A stretch of DNA of 64,000 nucleotides, from NCBI GenBank assembly GCA_965240325.2, contig OZ251243.1, positions 806,001 through 870,000 of the forward strand, given 5' to 3'. The number at the start of each line of letters is the position of its first letter. The first letter of the stretch is position 1. The notes under the pieces are model-generated. The model was not told the DNA's origin. It searched no databases and was given only the letters and a program-made list of their open reading frames with translations. Made by a program: the position numbers and the translations under genes. Shown one piece after another: positions 22,498 to 32,352 of this stretch. Source of the stretch: Rebecca billardiae RCC1528 (Eukaryota; Haptophyta).

Positions 22498-22608
22498 AGC
22501 GGACGGGCCGCGCGGGGAAGCGGGGCGGCGCGCGCGCAGGGCGAGAGGCGCGGACGGGCCGCGCGGGGAAGCGGGGCGGCGCGCGTGCAGGGCGAGAGGC
22601 GCCGCGCG
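22498..22608 (+). repeat. Minisatellite, two GC-rich units of about 50 bp
   Basis: Two copies of a unit containing GACGGGCCGCGCGGGGAAGC and CAGGGCGAGAGG. They precede a GTGCGCGCG-like stretch that could be an intron of the broken gene next to it. Confidence 0.7.
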
Positions 22609-22609
22609 G

Positions 22610-23240
22610 CGCGGGCCGGCGCGTGCGCGCGCGCGCGCGCACCTGCTTGAGGTGCTCGCGCTGCGCCATGCGCTCGACGAAGGGCCGCTGGTCGCTCAGC
22701 CGGCGCGCCTCGGGCCGGCATAGCGAGAGCGCGCGCCACTGCTGCCCGCCCACGCTGCGCAGCCACGCGCAGACCGAGCGGAGCTCGGGGTGGGACGAAG
22801 CGAGTGGCGTGTCGCGCCCGCCGCCAGGCGCACGCGTGCCCTGCTCCGCACCGCGCCGCCGTGCTCGCCCGCCGCCTGCTCCGCCGCGTCGGCCTCGAGG
22901 ATGGCGGCGGCCAGCGGCAGGCTGAGCGGCGCGCGCTCGCCCACCGTAGCTTCGAGGGCCGTCCACACCTGCTCGAGCTGCTGCAGGGCGTGGACAAGGG
23001 CAGCGCGCGCGCCCAGCGCATCCGTGCCGCGTGACGCAGCGCGTCGAGCTCGGCGTCTCGCTTCGCCAGCTCGGCGCCCAGCGCCTCTGCGCGCACGCGT
23101 CGAGCTCGGCGTCGCGCTTTGCCAGCTCGGCGCCCAGCGCCTTCACGCGCACGTGCTCGTGTATCTGCGCGCGCACGGCCTGCGCGCCGCCGCCCATCTG
23201 CGCGCGCAGACTCGGACTCGTCGCGGCTGGCTGCTAGGGA
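22610..23240 (-). pseudogene. Frameshifted coiled-coil gene remnant
   Basis: Three minus-strand frames carry coding-like pieces that follow each other: ALGAELAKRDAELDALRHAA (23030-23150, present twice through a 56-bp tandem duplication), then LEQVWTALEATVGERAPLSL (22880-22990), then HPELRSVCAWLRSVGG and PFVERMAQREHLKQ (22650-22800), which ends at a GTGCGCGC donor-like site. The 56-bp duplication is not a multiple of three and shifts the frame. This could be a real gene with unusual introns, but a broken gene is simpler. Family unknown. Confidence 0.35.
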
Positions 23241-24152
23241 GTGCTAGGGTGCGCGCCGCGTAGTCGATGGCCAAGGCCTGCAGCCAGCGCGCCTGCACCG
23301 AGAAAAGAAGGCGCGGCACGCGCGCTATAACCCAGTCCACGCAGACACGCGAGCGCGTGCTGGAGCGGCGCGCCGGGGCAACCGTCCACGTCGGCCGCGC
23401 GGGAGCCGCAGGTACTCTCGCGTGCCTGCGCGACGCAGCGCGCACGCACAGCGAAACGGGCGCGGGGTAGAAATCAGGAGAGCGCCGCCGCCCGCGCACC
23501 ACCCCACCGAGAGTGCGCACATGCGCACGCCACGACATGGCACGACATGGCGCACGAGTCGGACGCAACGCCCGACAGACAGAAGCCTTCGAAAATCCGC
23601 GCGCGCCCGCAAACGCGGCCGCGCGCGCGGGCGGGCGCGCGGGCGGGCGCGCGGGCGTGCGTGCGCCACCCGCGCGGGAGGCGCCCGCGGCCGCGCGGGC
23701 GGCGCGCGCGCGGCGCGCGCTCCGCGCGGTCGTCCACACCGATGGCGGTCGATCGAGGGCGACGAGGGCTCGCCCCGTTTTGGAGCGAGCGCGTGCCGCG
23801 CGCCCCCTGGCCCCCAACTGGGTATGATAATACCCACAATTACCCAAAATGACCTTATGCCCCCAACACCGTTAGCGAGCCAATGTACTGATATGATAGA
23901 CTGAACGAGAGTACCCACAATTACCCAATATACTCCAGTAGTGAATACGACCCCGACGAAGCCAATATATATCGGTTGGTTACTTCGCTGATCCCGTAAG
24001 GACGTGCAAAAATAGCCTCAAAGAAGCTGACGCTTGTATTGGACTTGTAACCGTCCTACTTCACACAGAAGTGAACTCTCACGCCCGGCCGTCCACGATT
24101 GATTAGGGGAATGTCGTGGACGCGGTTTTTTTCTCCGTGATGCATGTGTAGA
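23241..24152. other. Intergenic with short direct repeats
   Basis: GC-rich simple repeats (GGCGGGCGCGC, about 23620-23700). The phrase TACCCACAATTACCCAA occurs twice (about 23829 and 23911) in a local AT-rich patch. No gene was recognised. Confidence 0.4.
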
Positions 24153-24302
24153 GAGGGTCTCAAAATTCGAAACTCGGTCTCCGCCAGCCCTAAAAATCGG
24201 CCCCCGCGTCCCTTTTTCTTGATCAAAGATCTTTTTGAAACGTGGTTCCGGCCCGCTGGTGCGGGCTCCACGCTGCGCGCTCCGCCCTGCACCGCGGGCC
24301 AT
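24153..24302 (+). repeat. Dispersed repeat R1, copy 2
   Basis: Closely matches the reverse complement of 59510-59656. Landmarks are CGAAACTCGGTCTCCGCC, TTCTTGATCAAAGATC, the hairpin GCCCGC-TGGT-GCGGGC, CCACGCTGCGCGCTCCGCCC and the end ACCGCGGGCCATCATC. Confidence 0.85.
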
Positions 24303-24575
24303 CATCAAAATAAGGTACCGCCGCCGGTCCTGACGTACCGGATTCCCGCGTACGGACCGACCGCGCCGCGGGCCGGTCACAGCGCCATTGATAGTCGTGT
24401 CAGTAAAAACTGTGCCCTGGCGGGCGGGGGGGTCGGCGGGCCGTGCCAGTGCTGTCGCAATGTATCCTCTGCGGGTTCGCGTCCTTCCACATTCGCTCGT
24501 GGCCGTGGGTGACGGACAGTCGAGTGCAAGCGGACCAGTGACACGTGAAGTTGGCTCCCCGACGTGTCACACGTC

Positions 24576-25190
24576 TCAGTCTGTACTCTTATGCGCATCA
24601 GCGAGGCCCCACACCCACGAGGGAATGTGCAGCACGCGGGGCGGGGCGGGTAGCCCGTTGCTCCGCGCGAGCGCGGGTACGCGCTGTATGTGCCGCATGT
24701 CGACCGCGATGGCGTAATCGAGCGCCTCGCCGCCGACGAAGCCGCCAGAGTAGATCATGTGCATGTCCTCCTGCCAGCCGAGAGCGGTCGTCGCGAGGAT
24801 GCTTGCCGATGTCCGCTCCAGGCATGATGGGCTCGGCGCAGGTCGCGTTGACGTCGTACACGGCCGCCACGCTGAGCACGAGCGCGTTGACGTTCACGCG
24901 GTCGTCGCTCTTCGCATCTTCGACAGGTCTGGTGCTCGTGTGCTCGGCGGCACGAGGAGCTGTGCGCACAGCGACAGCGTGTGCCACTCGCGATCGAGAG
25001 TGGGCAAGCGCTGCTCACGCGGGCACACGAATCGCAGCGCATCCGTCACCGGCGTGACGACTTCCGCCTCGTCCCGCAGCGCCTGCGCCATGGACGAGGA
25101 TGGCGCGGCGATGTTGCATGCTCGACGATTCATCTCTCTGCGGATGGCATCACGGGCTTGTCTGTGTCGCGCTGCGGCGAGGGTCGCCAA
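24576..25190 (-). pseudogene. Broken gene of unknown family (two frameshifts)
   Basis: Coding-like pieces follow one another across three minus frames: MAQALRDEAEVVTPVTDALR through PTLDREWHTLSLCAQLLVPP (25190 to about 24920), then DRVNVNALVLSVAAVYDVNA and CAEPIMPGADIG (about 24910-24790), then MIYSGGFVGGEALDYAIAV through SWVWGLADAHK (24764-24576). The composition is less GC-biased and more protein-like than nearby shadow frames. Two shifts with no intron signals suggest a pseudogene; sequencing error is the alternative. I do not recognise the family. Confidence 0.4.
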
Positions 25191-25199
25191 CTCGCGATG

Positions 25200-26983
25200 A
25201 CGCGGTTGCTACCACGGCGACAGACCCGGGAGGTGCGTCCGCTGCGCGTCGTACGCCGTTGGCGCTGCGCTTCCGTCGCATCGGTCACCGTCGACGCCAT
25301 GCAGGCCGGACGTGGGCTTCGGCTGAGGGACCGGACCGCGAGCGAGGACTGAGTCCGGTGCGCGGATTCCGGCGATCGAGTTCAGAAGGCCGCGCCAAAT
25401 CTTGCGTCGCGTGCGATGGCGCTTCCCGCCCGCGAGACACCTCGTGATGAGGGCCTTTCTGCACCGAGCTCGACGCGCGGCGGTGGATCGCGCGAGGCGG
25501 CCATCGTGCGCAGCGTCTGATGCTATGGCCGGTGCGAGCGTTCGACGTGCACGTCGGGCGAGGATCGCCCCAAGTCGCACGATCGTGTCGACGCGCCGAG
25601 CGTACCGCATCAAACGGGTCGATTTGGGCCCCGTTCGACCTGCACGCGAGACGACGAGGGCAGCAATCGCGAATCGGGCGAAAAAACCGTTCGGGAATCC
25701 TCTCACGATGTCCGCGCCGGCGTTGGATTTGGCGCGCGCGGCCCATGCGCTCCGCGCCATGCGGAAGATGTTTTCGGCCGAGCGTCCCCAGTGGGAGCTG
25801 CGAGGGCGCCCGGTAGTGAGCGAAGCGATTTTCTTTTCTTGGCGAGGCGATTTTCCTTTTCCTTTTTCTTTTTCTTATCTTTTTCCCGGGCACTACAAGG
25901 GGCGGACCTACGGCCCGCCATACAGGGTCCCCAACAATTGTTCGGACACTGATTTTTGCTGACTACGGCTGCATACGATCTAACGATGAGATGGGCCAGA
26001 GGCTCACATGAGCGCCATGGACCTTACTCCTCGGATGACGACAGGGTGTGGGTGCAGCGAGCGGCGCGCTCAGCGTGTGGCCAGGGCTGGCTTGGATGTA
26101 CAGCTCAACCGACTAGCTGTTGGCTCTGAACAGGTCCACGGAGCCCCCGCGGGTGGCATGCCTGCTGAAATTCGTATATCTGGCGCACGGTTGCATTTGG
26201 CGGCGGGCGGGTTGGTGCGCGCACTGGTGGGCCTCCAGCCGTTCGCTGCGGGTAGTGGTGCCGACTGTAGCCCTTGCCTGCACGGCCAGAGCCGATCGAT
26301 GGGCTGTGCAGCAGCTACTGTGCAAGAGAGGTGCGCAACTGGTAGGCTGGTCCGATCGGGCCGTATATACTCCTGGTGTAGCGCTACGTCCGGGCTTACC
26401 CAGGGCTGTCGAGCGCATGCCGCATAGTCATCGACCATGCCACGTGATCAATATCTGCGCGGCCTTGAGCGGGCTTGCTGGCTACAGACATGCGCAGAAG
26501 CCACACGCCCACGGCTGCTTCACGGCCCTCACGACCAGCCTTGTGCCGACTGTCCGCATGACCCAGCGGGGTGCTCAACGCGGGCTGCCCGGCTATGCGC
26601 GGTCGCAGACAGACCTAGTGGGGTGCACACGAGCCGAGCTGGCCGCTCCTGACCCCGCGCGAGGCAGCCACAGGCCGTACGCTGCTGAGCTATGCTGCCC
26701 AAAGTGTCCAGTCGTTTATTAATGTTGATGGCGGAGACCCGCCTTAGTATCAGTACATGCAAATAAATTTACAGCTAGCTAGCTATATATATATATATAT
26801 AATACTGGCACGCTCCGAGTCAGTATATAAGCAGCGGCCGCGCCATCTAATGAATTAATGACGCGATGATATGATCTGCTATAAAAGGCGCGCCCAATAA
26901 CGCCGAGCCACTGAGTACTGGTCAAGACGGACAAGGGCGGGCTACTCGTCTTCAGCAGACATCCGAGCCGCCGCTCAGTCTCA
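25200..26983. other. Intergenic, no gene recognised
   Basis: Open frames occur on both strands (25209-25760 minus, 25402-25962 plus, 26008-26427 plus), but none shows a domain or a convincing start. Contains a T/C-rich tract (25830-25890) and a short (TA)n (about 26787-26802). A TATAAAA at 26880 lies next to the 3' end of the following gene. Confidence 0.35.
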
Positions 26984-29900
26984 TCAGATCTCCGTGGCGA
27001 TGCCGTTTGCGATGGCCTTGTCGTGCTCGATCGCCTGCCGTATCCGTGGTAGGTAGGAGCGCACGACCTCGTTGAACCTCGACACGATCGCGATCTCGAC
27101 CGAGTGCACGATGCGCGCCTTGTCCTCCTCGCGGCTCGAGCGCGCGTACATGACGGCGAACGCGTCAAAGGACGCGATCACCCTGTCGCGCGCCGCCGCG
27201 TCGAACGCAACCGGCACCACCTCCACGTCGTCGAGCGTGCCGCCCAGGCTGAGCCACGTGTACAGTTCGCACACCGTCCACAGCCTGTCCGCGACCGTCG
27301 GCCCGGCGAGCAGCAGCAGCCGCCGGCACTTGGCGAGGTACACGACCATGTGGTGCAGGTGCTCGTGCGGCGAGAGTGACGGGTCGGCGCACATCGCGTC
27401 GAGCCACACGACGGGCAGCCTGCCGTGCGCCTCCGCCCAGCGCTGCGCCCACGCGCCCAGCGCGGCCTGCTTGTCCGACGGGCTGTCGTGCCATGAGTGC
27501 ACGAGGTAGAAGTCGACGTCGCTCCCCACGCCAACCGCGCCGATCGCCATGCTGTCGCTGAGCGCACGCGTCATCATTGAGCTGGGCATCCGGCTGTCGC
27601 GCCGGCCGAGGCCGTTGGCGGCCGCGCCGCCGGCGCCGCCGTGGGCGTTGCCCAGCGAGGCGCTCCCGTGCGCAACCGCCTTTCGCCGCTTGGTGGCGGC
27701 GGCGGCGGCGGCGGCGGCCGTCACGGCGCCCGGCTTGCCGGGCTCGCGCCCGGCGCCGCCCCAGCGGCGGAACGGCCCGCCGCGCCCGTGCTGCGACGTC
27801 GCCTTCCCCTTGTCCGCCGCGCGCCTGCCCTGGCCGATCAGGTAGAGCAGCTCCTCGTTCACCGGCGCGCCCACGAACACGATCAACGCGACGCGAATCA
27901 GCTCGGGGACCTCCGCCTCGTCCTTGGTGCCGAAGCCGATGAGCGGCGCGATCGGCGCGAGCGAGCCGTCGCCACCAGGCACGGTGACCATCTTGGCGAA
28001 GAGGGCGCGCGCGCTCAGGTGCATGTGCGGCCAGAGCAGGAGGCCACCCCAGAGGGATTTGTACACGGATCGAACGACCGTCGTGACGGCGACCGCCGTG
28101 CCGCGCTCGCCCGTCACCCAGCCGTTGAGAGAGCGCCGGAGCAGCACGACGATCGCCTCGCAGACCGTGCCGAAGCCGAGCGTCTGCAGCAGCGCGAGCA
28201 TCAGCGGCCGCACGCGCAGTCTGTAGATCCAAAGCGCGCGCGCGAGGAACACCGCGCACAGCCAGCGCGCAGCGCCGTACAGCACCTGCTCCCATAGGCG
28301 GTTGGACGCCTGCGCCGCGCCCGGCTGCGCCACCTCCACCAGGAACTCGATCAGGTACCCGAGGTTGAAGACGATGACGGCGAAGACGGTAAGCCGGACG
28401 TGTGGCAGGAAGGGTTGCGTCGGCTGCAGCGCGAGCGCGACCAGCGTCACCCCCGGCGTGAAGAGCATCGACGCGCCGTCCGTGCGCACGATCCCGAGGT
28501 CGGACGTCGTCGGGTCAGCCGGGCCGCCCGTCACGGCGCTCCAGTCTCTGTCCACCAGGAAGAGACCGAGCGCGCCCGCGGTGAGCAGCACGCCGCAGAG
28601 CGCGGTGGGCAGCGAGTACCGGCGCTGCCCTTTGCGCGCCTGCGCGAGCGCCGCCTCGAGCACCTTCTGCAGGTGCGCCGTGGGCAGCGGCTGCCCGGGC
28701 GCGCGCAGCACGCCGGTGATGGCGACGCTCTCAACCGCGCCGCCCGCGCCGCTCGAGATCGGCGCGACCGCGCTCAGGCTGTCGTCCAGCGTTCGCAGCC
28801 CGGGCCTGAGCGCGCCGCGGCCGTCCGCGGCGGCCGCGAGCGGCGCGCCGCCCGTGCGCGGCACGGGCAGGTGCCCGCCCGCATCGGCCGCCGCCGCCCC
28901 ACTCGCGCCGCGCGGCGCCACGCGCGCCGGGCCGCCCAGCCCCATGTTCCCAAGCCTGTCGCGGACGCGGCCCTCAGGCGAGGCGAGCCCGCGCGGGCCG
29001 GGCCCGCCGCTGCCACCCAGCCCGACCATGCTGTATGTCTCCTTGGTCGCGAGCGCCACCTCGTGGAACGTGTCCCGCAGCAGCTTGAGCACGTGCCGCA
29101 CGTCGATCGCGTGCTCCGAGCCCAAGAAGAGCGAGTGCTTCACGTGGTTCCGCACGTACACGGCCGAGCCTCCGCGCTCAAACAGGTGGTGCGTCAGCGG
29201 CAGCGCGGACATGAGCGCGAGCACGTCGTACGGCGTGACGTAGCCGTTGAGGTACGGGATGATGTTCTCCGACGCGCCGAGCTGCTCGTAGTTGTTCGCC
29301 TCGAACTCCTCCTGCTCCACGCCGCAGAACGTCTGGAAGTACCACTGCTTGGTGCAGCGCGCCGGCAGCCTCCCCTCGCACAGCTTCAGCCACAGCCCCT
29401 CCAACCCGAGGAACTGCGCGTCGGCAAGGTAGGTCATGATCGGGCAGTTGGTGCGCACGGCGAAGCTCTTGGCGAGCTGCATCGGCAGCATCGGCACCGC
29501 GTTGCGCGAGAGCACCGTCAGCGGCACCCCCCGGTCGAAGCAGAACGAGTAGACGTACGCGGCGCCCGCGCGGTCAAACTCATTGTTCACGGACGTGTCC
29601 GGCCGCCACTCGCCGTCGCTGCCGCGCTCAAGGCCGCCCATCACGACGACCTCGCGCGCCTTGGCGATGAAGAGCTCGGCGTTCGCCTGCATCAGGTCCG
29701 CCACGTCGCGCAGCGACGAGATGCACACGAACGTGATCCCCTGCTTGGGCGCGCTCCGCAGCACGCGCAGCAGCAGCGAGTGTCCGTCCTCCAGCCGCGT
29801 GCGCTGCACGTCCGCAAAGCCGCGCAGCTGGTACTCGTGCGGCTGTGCGGTGTACGGCTTGCCCTGGCTGCCGATGCCGACGGGGATCTCGCGCGTGCCG

Positions 29901-30424
29901 ATGCCATCGAGCAGGCACCGCGCGAGCCGCGCGCGCATGTCCGGCTGCTGCCCGCCTGGCGCGGCGCGCGCGACGCGCGGCGCGCACAGCCGGCCGCAGG
30001 GGCAGCCTCAGCGCCGCGCGCCTCCCGCGGCGCGCACGAGCGGGAGCAGCGTGCGAGGCGCGCGCGAGCGCCTGGGTGGCGTGCGTGCGTGCTCACCATT
30101 CGTCACAACCGCGTGCAGCACCACGTCGCCCTGCTTGTGCAGCACGCCAGCAATGAGCAGTGCTGCAGTGGGCAGAAGCGCGCGCGGCACAGCATCGAGG
30201 GCGCGCGCGCGCGTGCCGCAAGCGGCGGAGCGGATCAGCACGCGGCTGAGGATGCGCGCACGGCAATGCGCCGTGCGCCGCGCGAGCGATCGACGCACGC
30301 GCCAGCCCTCCAGCCACGCACCCTTGATGTCGTCCGGGTCCGGCCCCGGATCGGTCGTGATCACGATTCCAAACGGCTCGCGCTTCTGCAGCCCGAAGCG
30401 GGCGAGGAGCTTTTCCTTCACCAT
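26984..30424 (-). CDS. Nucleoside hydrolase - multi-TM - TIR-like fusion protein
   Basis: A 1,046-aa protein in three exons: 30322-30424, 30097-30162 and 26984-29955; phases agree. N-terminal nucleoside hydrolase (NH) domain: the metal-site motif TTDPGPDPDD (residues 23-32) followed by HAVVTNGGQQPDMRARLA matches the inosine-uridine-type NH pattern (DxDPGxDD, later NGG), running to about residue 400. Family members split ribonucleosides into base and ribose. A Gly/Ala-rich linker follows, then about five or six hydrophobic helices (about 500-715, for example ALCGVLLTAGALGLFLV), then a Lys/Gly-rich stretch, and a C-terminal TIR-like domain (about 872-1000): FYLVHSWHDSPSDK, VVWLDAMC, RRLLLLAGPTVADRLWTVCE. 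Glu953 in WTVCEL sits where TIR NADases keep the catalytic Glu. There is no obvious N-terminal signal peptide. Orientation in the membrane is unknown. The TIR call rests on motif pattern only. Confidence 0.85.
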
Positions 30425-31294
30425 GCTCCGACGAGCGCTGAGGCCGACACCGGCCTCCTCCCAGTCCCACCCAGGAGGGCGCGCACGTCAGCGCCGAGCC
30501 GCCACCCTGGGCCGTGCAGCTTGCCCGCCCCACGCCGGGCTGCCGGGCTCCAGCACCGCTGCGAATGGGCGTCGCCAAGCAAAGAGCTCTGCTCTGGTCA
30601 GGCTCTTGTCCTTCCATTGTCAGCGTTGCCCAGTCAGGTAACGCTGACAAGGTACTACACTATGGGGTACACTATGGGGTAATACCTTTGCTACTGCTAA
30701 ACTGTATTGTACTAAGAAACGAGGTACGCACAGTCGCACACGGCTCAGGCACTGGCGAGATTGACGCCCGCCAACTGTCACCGCCCATGAAGCTGTCGCC
30801 GATGCGGTACAGTACACGGCAAAATGCTCGCGGCTTGCCCGGCCGCTGCTACTACGCAGTGAGCAGTGTCGCCCCCATGCCCGCATGGCACGATGACGAT
30901 CGCACGAGCGGCGCGGCTGCCCTCCGGCTCACCGTGCCTTGTCAGCTGCGTCGCGCCCGGCCCCGTATCCGGTTGGCGTCCCAGATCAAGATGACACAAA
31001 GCGCGCGACTACTGTTCTCGACACCGGCTCCACGCGCTCCGACGCCACTGTCACCTTGTCGAGCTTGAGTCTGAGTCAGCCTTGAGCGCGGCCGGACCGG
31101 CGGCCAGCCGCAGCCCCCGCGAACCCGCTTGCAGGCAGCTCAGGCACCGCCGCTGGCAAGCAGGGGGTGCGTGCGGAGGCACGTGCAGGCGCGCTCGGGG
31201 GGGGGGGGGTGCACGGTCCACCAGCGCCAGTGAGCGCGGGCATGAGCCTGCGAGGCCAGCAGCCTTCCCACCCCGTATGGGGACCGCACGCGCC
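30425..31294. other. Intergenic, no gene recognised
   Basis: 5' region of the nucleoside hydrolase fusion and 3' region of the next minus-strand gene. Holds a short direct repeat (ACTATGGGGT, twice near 30660) and a run of 13 G at 31197-31209. Confidence 0.4.
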
Positions 31295-32085
31295 TCATTG
31301 GGAGTGCGCGTGCCACGGGAAGCCGAGGCTGAAGTCCGGTGGCCCATCGATCATGCCCTTTGTGCAGAAGTCGCTGTTGCGCAGGCTGCACTGCACAGCG
31401 CAGCACAGGCTGTGCGCGCGGTGCGGTGCGCGAAGGGGTGGCAGAGGGCGCGTGGGGCAGGGGCAGCAGCACGGGCGGCTGAGGACACACCATCGGTCCG
31501 TCGCGAGGGTGAGCTCGGCTGGCTCCCCGGAGGCCATGCCGCGCGCGCGCGCACACCACATGCAGCGGAAGAAGTCGACGCCCCACGTGTCGTTGAGGCC
31601 CTTCTTGCGCGCACATCCGTGCGGGTCATGGTGCTGCAGCCCAGGCCAACATCTATGCCTGCGGGCGGCGCGTGAGGCGGCGGTGAGCCGGGATCCGTGT
31701 GAATGCCCCGAGAAGACACGATGCGGAGTGGCTGGCGGGGTGGGCGCATCGCATGCACGGGCGCACACTCCAGGCACGTGAAGCCCTTGTGCCCCTCTCT
31801 GGCGGGCGGATTACGCGAGCAGAAGCCGGGAGATGTCGCGACCTCGGACTTCTTCTCGTCGGGCTTGCTGGCCGTAGTGCGTTGGCGACCGTGGTGCGGG
31901 TTGCGCTCGTGCGCGACGGGCAGCTCCAGGTCGTCGTGCTGCAGCACCCACTTCAGGCGCGAGGGGGCAAAGCGCGCGATACTCTCCCCGGGGAGCTCGT
32001 GGATGGCGACGAGCCCGAGCAGCACGAGCGCGAGGACTGCTGTGACGGACACGGCACGGCGCGACGCTGCCCAGCGTCCCGACAT
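31295..32085 (-). CDS. Small type II membrane-anchored cysteine-rich protein
   Basis: Proposed exons 31769-32085, 31557-31658 and 31295-31385, all joined in phase 2, give 169 aa. The ATG at 32085 begins MSGRWAASRRAVSV, followed by one hydrophobic helix (TAVLALVLLGLVAIHEL), as in a signal anchor. The rest is lumenal or extracellular by the positive-inside rule, with spaced cysteines: PGFCSRNPPAREGHKGFTC, GLQHHDPHGCARKKGLNDTW, GVDFFRCM, CLRNSDFCTKG, ending FPWHAHSQ. The motif C-(A/S)-R-x-n-G-x-n-F-x-C appears twice, suggesting an internal repeat split by introns. I do not recognise the family and assign no function. The unspliced reading of the first exon runs on as low-complexity sequence, which supports the splice model. 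It is divergent from the SLC12 gene, with 267 bp between starts. Confidence 0.65.
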
Positions 32086-32352
32086 GCTCAAATTTCTGAT
32101 GAGAGCAAGATGAGAGTGCGCGTGTAGTGCCTGACGCGTGCGCAGTCCTTGGCGGTTGCCGTTACGTACGTAGTCCGGTGGGGTCCTGGCCTAATGGCAC
32201 ATTGGTGAGCAACCCTCGCGCGCGCGAAGGCGCGAAGCGATACTGGTACCCGGGAATCTCTCGTGGGCGGACTATCTATGGTTAATATTGGCCCTTGAAG
32301 CTGGGTGCAGGCGGCAAAAACTGGGGGCTGGGGCAGTCAGCAGTCATTCGCG

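Noticed and set aside
24405-24500. tRNA-like stretch with GGGTTCGCGTCC resembling a B box
   Set aside because: No matching acceptor stem, no A-box spacing and no anticodon arm could be built.
25209-25962. Overlapping open frames on both strands as genes
   Set aside because: No domain, no clear start and Arg/Ala-biased composition typical of GC-rich non-coding DNA.
26880-26888. TATAAAAGG, a strong TATA-box look-alike
   Set aside because: On the plus strand it would point into the 3' end of a minus-strand gene about 100 bp away; no plus-strand gene starts there.
31351-32091. Unspliced 246-aa reading of the Cys-rich gene
   Set aside because: After position 31769 the frame becomes low-complexity, while splicing in phase 2 joins Cys-motif segments found in other frames.
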